Positions 17,205 to 24,541 of a stretch of DNA of 64,000 nucleotides are shown in pieces. Under the pieces are notes generated by a model. It saw only the letters and a program-made list of their open reading frames with translations. It ran no database searches and was not told where the DNA came from. Each line of letters opens with the position of its first letter. Positions within the stretch are counted from its first letter, which is position 1. Source of the DNA: Variovorax sp. Sphag1AA (lineage in GTDB: Bacteria; Pseudomonadota; Gammaproteobacteria; Burkholderiales; Burkholderiaceae_C); NCBI RefSeq assembly GCF_014192575.1, contig NZ_JACHYC010000007.1, positions 402,556 to 466,555 on the forward strand, read 5' to 3'. A program made the translations under genes and the position numbers.

Positions 17205-17488
17205 GTCCGACCCCGTTTGATCTCCTCCACGATCCGGTCGCCGGCCACGAGTTGATCGATGCTGTGCACCACCGCCCCAACGTGCTCGATGGCGTTCACG
17301 AAATCCTCGTACACGAGGTTTTGTCCTTCGATCGTGACGTTGAAGCCCACGGTCTCAATATCGATCTCGGTGACTGTGAGGTTGACCGACTCAACCCCCT
17401 TGACGCTGCTTATCGCATCGGCGAGGTCGATCAGGGTCGGCGTGCTGACGGCCTTGTCCACGTCCAGCACGAGTCTGCGAACGTTCAT
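17201..17488 (-). CDS. DUF211 protein
   Basis: A 95-residue protein of the DUF211 family (MNVRRLVLDVDKAVSTPTLIDLADAI..., then VNLTVTEIDIETVGFNVTIEG). It has a ferredoxin-like alternation of strands and helices and no catalytic motif. DUF211 genes often accompany VIT-type membrane proteins, and here the two overlap by four bases, so a regulatory or subunit relation is likely. It lies 17 bases after the dynamin-like gene. Confidence 0.85.
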   Translation of the reverse strand: MNVRRLVLDVDKAVSTPTLIDLADAISSVKGVESVNLTVTEIDIETVGFNVTIEGQNLVYEDFVNAIEHVGAVVHSIDQLVAGDRIVEEIKRGRT

Positions 17489-17505
17489 GTGTGGTCTCCT
17501 TTCTG

Positions 17506-19506
17506 CTATGCGACCCGCTCTCGATCGTTGGGCGGAGCGCGCAAGCTCTCCAGGTCGCCGGCAATGCGTTGCGGGAGGCTCTGCAGCCGACGTCGCTCGT
17601 GAAGGAAGGCGAGCTGCAGTCGCTCAAGGGCATCGATGCGCCACAACCCGAGACCGACCAGGTGGTTCGCAAGCTCGGTGTAGACGAGCATTCGCAAGCC
17701 GCGACTTGCCAATACGCGTTGTACCCACCACCGCAAGGGCCAGATTCCGAAGGCCGCGAACCAGGGCACTGGAAGGACTGTGCTCGGAAGCCGCGCGACC
17801 CCGGTAAACGCCGGGGCGTCCCTGACCTGAAAAGTCTCCGGGTCAGGGGCGCCACCCGAGCGCCTCAACGCATCGACACAGCCGTCGGCGAGGGTACGAA
17901 TCTCGTTGGACACATCATTCGTCTCGGTGCCCGCCCGGGCCGTCAGAGAGGCCGCGATCAACGAGGTGAGGTCCAGCACCGGATCGATGCCTGTCCTCCC
18001 GAGAACGGCCGCGTTGTGCGCCACCTCTGCGATCAGGCAGTGTGTCAGTCGCCTGGCATCGGCTTGTAGCGAGGCCCTCTTGCTGGCAGCTTGTTCTAGG
18101 GTTGAGCGGACTTGCTTCAGCGATTCATCGGCCTGCGCAGGAGACTCGGGCGTGTCGGAGAGCCGTCGCTCCAGGGCGTCGACGACCGCCGTCCGCAAGG
18201 CTTGGAGCTTCCTTTGCACTGAAACCTGTCGTAGCGTCTCGCGCTGCGCGATGCACGGCTCGAGCCCGCGCACGATCCAGTCGTCCCTCAAATCCGCATC
18301 GTTGCCGAGACAGCTGACGAAGAAGATCGGGATGTCGATGCCGTTGCGAACCAGCAGTTGATCGATGACATGGCCGCAGACGGTCCATCGGTCCTCCTTG
18401 CTGAGCCTATCCGCCTTGCTGAGAAGCACGATGACCTTCGACCCTGAGCGCAGCAGTGCGCCGATCACGGTCGCTTCAGTCATTGAGAGTGTTCCCGAGA
18501 CGTCGATCAGGACGATGCCAAGGTCGCACGCGGGCATTGTCGCGATGGTCTCATCGGAAAGAGGCGGTGTGTCGACCAAGGTGATGCCGTTCTCAAGCCG
18601 GCCGATTGGTAGTTCCATGACCACGCGAGAGATCCTCTTTCCATTGTCGGGATTGAAGTGTTCGGCCGCGAATTCCGCGATTCGATCGGGCGAAAACGAC
18701 TCTTTGGACCCGCCGGCAACCTGGGCTTCACCTCGCGCTCGGCCTGCGTGGCGCAACACGATCGGCGCCGTCGTGACGGGTGTGGGGCCGACCGGCAGGA
18801 CCGCGCTTCCGAGCAGGTAGTTCAGCAAGGTCGATTTGCCCGAATTGGCGGTTCCGAACACCGCGACCATGTAGTCGCCGGCATGAATGCGATCTGCGAG
18901 CGAATCGAGTGGCGCGCGAAGTGCGACGAAGCCGTACGTGATGACCATCCGGTGCAGCTGATCCATCTCCGTGCCGGTGGTGGGCCTCATGCTGTCGCCC
19001 GCTGTGTCAGAGCCTGCATCGAAAAGGGCCCGTTGTAGATCCCCTAGCGGCCCGAGCAACTGCGCGACGATGCGATGCAGCTCGGCTTCCTCCGTGTCGC
19101 GCAGTTGAAGGCCCTCGACGCGCATGGCGCTCGGACCCAGCCCGATCAAGGTGCTCCTTGCCTGATGCAACGCTGTCCTGACATCGCACAGAGCGCTGGT
19201 GCCAGGTGGCGGTGCGACGAAATGATGCTTCGCAAGGATCCGCTCCATCTCGGCGCGAAGACGTTGCGTTCCTTCCTCGAGCGCGCGGCGTTGCAGGGGC
19301 CCGATGTCGGCGACCCGAATGGGGAACGGAGAGCACCTCTCGGCCGCATCGACACATTGCAGAACCTCGGTGAGCAACCCATCGAGGCGTGCGAGGCGTG
19401 ATTGCAAGCGGGAACGGCTGTGCTCGGAGAGTTCGCTCCCGGGGGGGCCACCGGAAAGCAAGCTTCGAAGCGACTTGCCCATCGGCGTGGCGTCGGTTCT
19501 GCGCAT
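17506..19506 (-). CDS. Dynamin-like GTPase 1
   Basis: A 666-residue large GTPase. G1 is GTANSGKST (218-226), G2 lies around PVTTAP (243-248), G3 is DTPP (312-315, proline in place of the usual glycine) and G4 SKAD (363-366). Long helical regions precede and follow the GTPase, and a hydrophobic stretch near residue 600 could insert in the membrane, as in bacterial dynamins. It begins 15 bases after sdhA in the riboswitch-d unit. A second, different dynamin-like GTPase is in the divergent unit e; bacterial dynamins often work as such pairs. Membrane fusion or repair is inferred. Confidence 0.75.
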   Translation of the reverse strand: MRRTDATPMGKSLRSLLSGGPPGSELSEHSRSRLQSRLARLDGLLTEVLQCVDAAERCSPFPIRVADIGPLQRRALEEGTQRLRAEMERILAKHHFVAPPPGTSALCDVRTALHQARSTLIGLGPSAMRVEGLQLRDTEEAELHRIVAQLLGPLGDLQRALFDAGSDTAGDSMRPTTGTEMDQLHRMVITYGFVALRAPLDSLADRIHAGDYMVAVFGTANSGKSTLLNYLLGSAVLPVGPTPVTTAPIVLRHAGRARGEAQVAGGSKESFSPDRIAEFAAEHFNPDNGKRISRVVMELPIGRLENGITLVDTPPLSDETIATMPACDLGIVLIDVSGTLSMTEATVIGALLRSGSKVIVLLSKADRLSKEDRWTVCGHVIDQLLVRNGIDIPIFFVSCLGNDADLRDDWIVRGLEPCIAQRETLRQVSVQRKLQALRTAVVDALERRLSDTPESPAQADESLKQVRSTLEQAASKRASLQADARRLTHCLIAEVAHNAAVLGRTGIDPVLDLTSLIAASLTARAGTETNDVSNEIRTLADGCVDALRRSGGAPDPETFQVRDAPAFTGVARLPSTVLPVPWFAAFGIWPLRWWVQRVLASRGLRMLVYTELANHLVGLGLWRIDALERLQLAFLHERRRLQSLPQRIAGDLESLRAPPNDRERVA

Positions 19507-19521
19507 CGATCACTCCCGCGA

Positions 19522-21339
19522 CTAGAACGTGCGCACCTTGGGCGCCACACTTTCGACGGTCAAGGGCTGAAGACGAACCGGCTTGTAGTCGAGGCGATTG
19601 CCCTCGCGATACCACAAGGTGTGCTTCAGCCACTCGACATCGTTGCGGCCCAAGGGGTAACGGGCGTCGTCGACCGGGTACTCATAGTCCATCACCATGT
19701 GCGCTCCACGACATTCATGGCGCGCCGCCGCAGAGACGATCGTGGCCTGAGCGACCTCAATGAGGTTCTCGACCTCCAGCGCTTCGATGCGAGCGGTGTT
19801 GAAGACCCTGGAGTTGTCTGCAAGGCCGATTCGTTTCGTGCGCTCAGAAAGCTCTGCAACCTTGACCACTCCTTCGTCCAGGCTGGCCTGGGTCCGGAAT
19901 ACCGCGGCGTGCTGCTGCATCGTGGCTCGGATGTCGTCGGCGACCTTCTGCGAATACTCGCCCGTAGAAGAGCCGTCGAGCCTCGAGAGCCTTGCAAGAG
20001 AGCGCTCCGCTGCATCTTGCGGGAGGTCCTTGTGCTCGCGGTCGTCCCGAGCCTGCGCGACGATATGGTTTCCCGCCGCGCGGCCGAACACCATCAGATC
20101 AAGCAGCGAATTGCAACCGAGGCGATTCGCGCCGTGGACGCTGACGCACGAGCATTCGCCGACCGCATAGAGACCCTCAACGACAGAGTTCGGCTCGCCG
20201 GCCCTCGGCACGACCACCTGCCCGTTCATGTCGGTCGGGATGCCTCCCATCTGATAGTGCAACGCGGGTACGACGGGGATCGGGTATCGCGTGATGTCGA
20301 CATTGGCGAAGTTCTGTCCGATCTCGAAGATCGAAGGCAGCCTCTTCATGATCGTCTCGCTTCCGAGATGCGTCATGTCCAACATCACGTAGTCCTTGCG
20401 TGGGCCGCAGCCGCGGCCTTCCTTGATCTCCTGGTCCATGGAGCGCGAGACGAAGTCGCGTGGCGCCAAATCCCTGAGCGTCGGGGCATAGCGCTCCATG
20501 AATGGCTCGCCATCCGCATTGCGCAGGATGGCCCCCTCGCCGCGGCACCCTTCAGTCAGCAACACGCCAGCGCCGGCCACCCCCGTTGGGTGGAATTGCC
20601 AGAATTCCATGTCCTGCAGGGGGATGCCTGCCCGCGCTGCCATGCCCATGCCGTCGCCCGTGTTGGTGTAGGCGTTGGTTGAAGCCGCGAAGATCCGCCC
20701 GCCGCCTCCTGTGGCGATCATGGTTGTCTTCGCCTGAAGGATGTGGATGTCCCCCGTCTCGATCTCGAGCGCGGTGACGCCGAGCGCCTCGCCCGCAGCG
20801 TTCTGGATCAGATCGAGCGCCATCCACTCGACGAAAAAGGTCGTGCGTAGCTTGACGTTCTGCTGATAGAGGGTGTGGAGCAGGGCGTGGCCGGTGCGAT
20901 CCGCTGCAGCGCAGGCGCGCTGAACCGCCTTCTCGCCGTAGTTGGCCGTGTGTCCGCCGAACGGGCGTTGATAGATCGTCCCGTCCGGATTGCGATCGAA
21001 GGGCATCCCAAAATGCTCAAGCTCATAGACAAGCGTCGGCGCCTCGCGGCACATGAACTCAATGGCGTCCTGGTCTCCGAGCCAGTCGGACCCCTTGATG
21101 GTGTCATAGAAGTGGTAGTGCCAGTTGTCTTCGCTCATGTTCGCAAGCGACGCCGCGATTCCACCTTGCGCGGCGACTGTGTGGGAGCGCGTGGGAAACA
21201 CCTTGGAGACCACGGCCACGTTGAGACCGGCGCGCGCCAGCTGCAGCGAGGCCCGCATGCCTGCTCCGCCGGCGCCCACGATCACCACATCGAACTTGCG
21301 TTTCGGGACGGAAGAGATTGGCAGCATGGCGGTCTTCAC
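19522..21339 (-). CDS. sdhA: Succinate dehydrogenase flavoprotein subunit, solitary extra copy
   Basis: A 605-residue SdhA with FAD-binding GAGGAG (22-27), the covalent flavin histidine in RSHTVAAQGG (H53), and the conserved HPTG, TEGCRGEG and NRLGCNSLLDL segments. Length and motifs indicate a full enzyme. The sdhB, sdhC and sdhD genes are absent around it, so it must use partners from the main locus or act alone. It is first behind fluoride riboswitch d. Fluoride is a classical inhibitor of succinate dehydrogenase, which suggests a fluoride-tolerant replacement subunit. The start is GTG at 21339; an ATG at 21327 is the alternative. Confidence 0.9.
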   Translation of the reverse strand: MKTAMLPISSVPKRKFDVVIVGAGGAGMRASLQLARAGLNVAVVSKVFPTRSHTVAAQGGIAASLANMSEDNWHYHFYDTIKGSDWLGDQDAIEFMCREAPTLVYELEHFGMPFDRNPDGTIYQRPFGGHTANYGEKAVQRACAAADRTGHALLHTLYQQNVKLRTTFFVEWMALDLIQNAAGEALGVTALEIETGDIHILQAKTTMIATGGGGRIFAASTNAYTNTGDGMGMAARAGIPLQDMEFWQFHPTGVAGAGVLLTEGCRGEGAILRNADGEPFMERYAPTLRDLAPRDFVSRSMDQEIKEGRGCGPRKDYVMLDMTHLGSETIMKRLPSIFEIGQNFANVDITRYPIPVVPALHYQMGGIPTDMNGQVVVPRAGEPNSVVEGLYAVGECSCVSVHGANRLGCNSLLDLMVFGRAAGNHIVAQARDDREHKDLPQDAAERSLARLSRLDGSSTGEYSQKVADDIRATMQQHAAVFRTQASLDEGVVKVAELSERTKRIGLADNSRVFNTARIEALEVENLIEVAQATIVSAAARHECRGAHMVMDYEYPVDDARYPLGRNDVEWLKHTLWYREGNRLDYKPVRLQPLTVESVAPKVRTF

Positions 21340-21429
21340 GAGCCTGGAAGGATCGACGAGACCGAAGCGATTGACGCATGGATGTGCGCTATGCGCGCAG
21401 CACGCCTACACCGCCCGCTTCGGGGCCTG

Positions 21430-21478
21430 GTAGGCATCATCGGCCCTCACGGGCGGTTCTCGGAGGCATGCCATCTCC
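21430..21478 (-). ncRNA. Fluoride riboswitch d (crcB motif)
   Basis: Minus strand: GGAGATGGCATGCCTCC, AACCGCC, GGGCCGATGATGCCTACC. GGCAT/ATGCC pseudoknot intact; the usual GCTGATGATG reads GCCGATGATG. A downstream hairpin pairs CCTAC with GTAGG. It controls sdhA, the first gene of its unit. Confidence 0.9.
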
Positions 21479-21488
21479 GCTGCGACCC

Positions 21489-21517
21489 AGTATATCGATG
21501 AGGCCATGCCGCAGCAA
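21489..21517 (-). promoter_or_regulatory. Sigma-70 promoter of unit d
   Basis: Minus strand: TTGCTG (21517-21512), 17 bases, TATACT (21494-21489), back to back with the promoter of unit e. Confidence 0.7.
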
Positions 21518-21554
21518 ACACACTGCTGCTTCAGCGGCTGCCTGCTGCAGAGAA

Positions 21555-21583
21555 TTGCGAACCGTGGGGCGCACTCGTATAGT
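21555..21583 (+). promoter_or_regulatory. Sigma-70 promoter of unit e
   Basis: TTGCGA (21555-21560), 17 bases, TATAGT (21578-21583); the aptamer begins eight bases later. Confidence 0.75.
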
Positions 21584-21591
21584 GGCCCTTT

Positions 21592-21645
21592 GGAGATGAC
21601 ATTCCTCCACCTCGTGAAACCGCCGCACCGGCTGATGATGTCTAC
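21592..21645 (+). ncRNA. Fluoride riboswitch e (crcB motif, covarying pseudoknot)
   Basis: GGAGATGACATTCCTCC, AAACCGCC, GGCTGATGATGTC. The loop GACAT replaces GGCAT and the 3' strand ATGTC replaces ATGCC, so the pseudoknot is preserved by a compensatory pair. It heads the zinc-module protein - enolase 1 - dynamin 2 unit. The GGAGG at 21664-21668, a good ribosome site for the next gene, lies in a hairpin just after the aptamer. Confidence 0.85.
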
Positions 21646-21677
21646 GCCACCCAACTTGGGCGCGGAGGCACGTGCGG

Positions 21678-22985
21678 ATGTGGAACAAATCCATTCTCGA
21701 GGCGATCGATCCCCTTGCAGAACGACCATGTGGCGCCGGAGCGCACACTGCCGGCTGGCCACCGACCGCGCACTCTTTCTCTGATGACCCGCTGCGCAGC
21801 CGCGCGACTTGGGCTTCCACTACCGACCTCGGCCCAACAAGTTGCGGCTGCCCAATCTGCAGGACATGGCTTGAGAGCCGCGCTTCCTACGCTCTTGCTG
21901 CTTTCGGCGACCCGCGTCGATTTACCACGACGAGCGAGTCCGTGGCGGATGCGCTCGGCTTCTGCCATGAGCACAGCCGGGGCCTGCTTGCCGAAGCGCT
22001 GGTCCGCGAAGCTGCGGCCCCAGTCTTTGCGAGCGCAATCCGGCAGACCATGCCCCTGTTGTCCGAGCGCAGTTTCGGCGACGCCAAGTTTCAGCAGGTC
22101 TATTTTTCGGCCGCGCACGCGTGCCCGGCCTGCACGTTCGAGCGGCGCGCGGTCGGACGCCATGCAGGGCGGGTGAGTAGCGCGTTTGCCGGTTCTTCGA
22201 CGTCAGACGCCCGCATTGATCACGATCACCACGCGCTGTGCATTTCGCATTTTCGATGTTTGGCACGCAACGTGGAACCAGAGCACCGCATCCTGGCGCT
22301 GGGTCGCTACCTCGCCATGCTGGAGCGTGAATCCCAGGAGATCCAGGACCTCGAATCCATCGAGTCAGCGGGTCGATTGGAACTTGAGGACGAAGACGCT
22401 GCGCCGAAGTTGCGTGACGTTCTCCGCCTAGTCGCCGAACCGTTCGGTGAGGCGACTTTCGCTCCTTCCTGCTTCGAGGATGTGCTTCCCGACTTGAGTG
22501 ACCTGGCCGAATTCGTGACGTGCATGGTGGCCTGTCCTGTCTGCATCGAGGTTGAACGAGCACGCCGGAGGTGGCTTGAAACCGTTCGTCAAGGGATTCT
22601 GCCTTCCCCCGAGATGTGGCTATTCCTGCCGACGTGTGCGCATCACGTTTCCGTCGCCGCGGCGCTTGGCGAAACTGCGCTGGTGAGGGCAGTCGTCGCG
22701 CATTCGCTGCGCGTTGCGCTGGAGCAATTGCAGCAACAGTTGCGTTCCCTGGTGAGCGCGGCGGAATCGGAGGCCGAACTTGCCGCGGCTCGCGCGGTGA
22801 AATGGGGGCGACGTCGTCGCCGCAAGAAGACCGACCCGCCGATTCAACACGCGCCGCGGATCGCGCGTTGCCCCGCCTGCGAGCGGCTGGCCGTTGCCGA
22901 GCTCCAGGCCACCGCCAGGCTTCTCAAGGCGCTTCGCGTCGAAAGGCATCGCCGCAGTTTCGAGCGTGGCTATGGCTGTGCATGA
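21678..22985 (+). CDS. Unrecognised protein with repeated CPxC...CxxH zinc-type modules, C-terminus frameshifted
   Basis: No known family recognised. In about 435 residues, cysteine pairs (CPIC, CPAC, CPVC, CPAC) are each followed 26-70 residues later by a CxxH motif (CHEH, CISH, CAHH), implying three zinc-binding modules plus the beginning of a fourth. The module helices are charged, and a basic KWGRRRRRKK stretch lies before module four. The frame ends at 22985, but the fourth partner LCMKHH continues at once in the next frame (to 23146), so a base was probably lost near 22976. It is first behind fluoride riboswitch e; the ATG at 21678 has GGAGG nine bases upstream. Confidence 0.65.
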   Translation: MWNKSILEAIDPLAERPCGAGAHTAGWPPTAHSFSDDPLRSRATWASTTDLGPTSCGCPICRTWLESRASYALAAFGDPRRFTTTSESVADALGFCHEHSRGLLAEALVREAAAPVFASAIRQTMPLLSERSFGDAKFQQVYFSAAHACPACTFERRAVGRHAGRVSSAFAGSSTSDARIDHDHHALCISHFRCLARNVEPEHRILALGRYLAMLERESQEIQDLESIESAGRLELEDEDAAPKLRDVLRLVAEPFGEATFAPSCFEDVLPDLSDLAEFVTCMVACPVCIEVERARRRWLETVRQGILPSPEMWLFLPTCAHHVSVAAALGETALVRAVVAHSLRVALEQLQQQLRSLVSAAESEAELAAARAVKWGRRRRRKKTDPPIQHAPRIARCPACERLAVAELQATARLLKALRVERHRRSFERGYGCA

Positions 22986-23146
22986 AGCACCATGCGAGCG
23001 CCTATCTGCTTGAGCCCAGAGGGGTCGTTCACTCTCTGCTGGCAGCCGATCAGCGACGGCGGCTGTCCGGACTGGCGGATTTGCTCAAGCAAGACGCCAA
23101 GGACGGCGTCGTGCGGGCCATGCATCGGTTCAGCGGCTTCTCATAG
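22986..23146 (+). pseudogene. Out-of-frame C-terminal tail of the zinc-module protein
   Basis: In the +1-shifted frame, translation reads LCMKHHASAYLLE and continues for about 50 residues to a stop at 23146. CMKHH supplies exactly the CxxH half of the fourth CPxC module that the main frame lacks. Adding one base in the TATGGCTGTG run near 22976 joins GYG to LCMKHH. Confidence 0.6.
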
Positions 23147-23199
23147 CCTCGGTTGCGCCAGGACGTCGGCCACTTTTCACATCTTCTCGGAGATACCTC

Positions 23200-24483
23200 A
23201 TGGACACCGCAATTCAATCGATCCGCGCGAGAGAAATCCTCGACTCGCGAGGCAATCCGACCGTCGAGGTCGATGTCCGACTGGAAGGGGGCGCCGTCGC
23301 CCGTGCTTCGGTTCCATCGGGAGCCTCGACCGGCGCGCATGAAGCCAAGGAACTGCGGGATGACTATGGCACGCGCTACGGAGGCAAGGGTGTGCGAAAT
23401 GCGGTAACGCACATCAACCGGGCCATCGCCGACGCGCTTCTCGGCTTGGATGCGCTGGACCAGGGCGCTGTGGACCGAACGATGCTCAGGCTCGACGGTA
23501 CCGCGAACAAGTCCAAGCTCGGCGGCAACGCGATCCTCGGCGTGAGCCTGGCGGTTGCGCGGGCGGCGGCCGCAGCGTCGCACCTGTCGCTGTTCAAGTA
23601 TCTGGGCGGCGCATCGGCCTGCCGCCTGCCTGTTCCAATGTTCAACGTCCTCAACGGCGGCGTGCATGTGAACTGGCAGGGCACGGATATGCAAGAGTTC
23701 ATGATCGCGCCCGTAGGTGCCCCCAGCTTCTCCGAAGCACTCAGATGGGGTGCCGAGATCTACCACCATCTCAAGGCGCTGATGCAGGTGCGAGGTCATT
23801 CGACCTCCGTGGGGGACGAAGGCGGATTCGCACCGGCCCTGAAGCGAAACGCCGATGCAATGGACCTGATCCTCGTTGCGATCGAGGCTGCCGGATTTCG
23901 GCCTGGCGAAGATGTCGCTCTGGCTCTCGACCCGGCGTCCACCGGCTTCTTTGGGGATGGCGTCTATCACTTGCGCACCGAAGATCGAAAAGTGACCGCC
24001 CATGAACTGGTCGCGATGTACGCCGAGTGGATTGGCAAGTATCCGATTTCCGTGCTCGAGGACGGTCTCGCCGAAGACGACTGGGACGGTTGGAGACTCC
24101 TGAACGAGGCGCTCGGCCACAAGATCGAACTCGTTGGGGACGATCTGTTCGTCACGAACGTCGAGCGGATCGCTCGTGGCATTCGCGAGAACGTGGCCAA
24201 CGCGGTGCTGATCAAGCCGAACCAGATCGGCACCTTGACCGAGACGTTTGCGGCTGTGCGCATGGCCTTCGATGCGGGGTGGGGCGCCATGGTCTCGCAT
24301 CGCAGTGGCGAGACCGTCGACAGCTTCATCGCCGATCTGACGGTCGCCTTGGGAACGGGTCATCTGAAGACGGGTGCGCCTTGTCGAGGCGAGCGCGTCG
24401 AGAAATACAACCAACTCCTTCGCATCGAGGAAGAACTGGGCGACTCGGCCGAATATGCGGGGCGCAAGGCATTCGTACGTTGA
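23200..24483 (+). CDS. eno: Enolase (copy 1)
   Basis: A 427-residue enolase (2-phosphoglycerate to phosphoenolpyruvate). The mobile loop PSGASTG (39-45) is canonical. Metal and catalytic regions are present: GGVHVN and MQEFMI, GDEGGFAP, ALDPAS, LEDGLAEDD, GDDLFVTN, LIKPNQIG with the catalytic lysine, and SHRSGET. It is second in unit e, behind a fluoride riboswitch. Fluoride with phosphate is a classical enolase inhibitor, so an induced extra copy fits. A chromosomal main copy is expected elsewhere. Confidence 0.95.
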   Translation: MDTAIQSIRAREILDSRGNPTVEVDVRLEGGAVARASVPSGASTGAHEAKELRDDYGTRYGGKGVRNAVTHINRAIADALLGLDALDQGAVDRTMLRLDGTANKSKLGGNAILGVSLAVARAAAAASHLSLFKYLGGASACRLPVPMFNVLNGGVHVNWQGTDMQEFMIAPVGAPSFSEALRWGAEIYHHLKALMQVRGHSTSVGDEGGFAPALKRNADAMDLILVAIEAAGFRPGEDVALALDPASTGFFGDGVYHLRTEDRKVTAHELVAMYAEWIGKYPISVLEDGLAEDDWDGWRLLNEALGHKIELVGDDLFVTNVERIARGIRENVANAVLIKPNQIGTLTETFAAVRMAFDAGWGAMVSHRSGETVDSFIADLTVALGTGHLKTGAPCRGERVEKYNQLLRIEEELGDSAEYAGRKAFVR

Positions 24484-24541
24484 GAGAGAGCCGAATTTCG
24501 AGCCCGTGACTGGTCAGGCGGCGTTGAACGGATGTGACCCC

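Noticed and set aside
19402..20682. 426-codon plus-strand frame opposite sdhA
   Set aside because: Antisense shadow of a conserved flavoprotein; no motifs.
19522..21339. Fumarate reductase or L-aspartate oxidase instead of SdhA
   Set aside because: Length, the RSHTVAAQGG flavin site and C-terminal sequence fit the proteobacterial SdhA group.
23050..24414. 454-codon minus-strand frame opposite enolase 1 (and a similar one opposite enolase 2)
   Set aside because: Both enolases give the same kind of antisense frame, as expected from codon bias.
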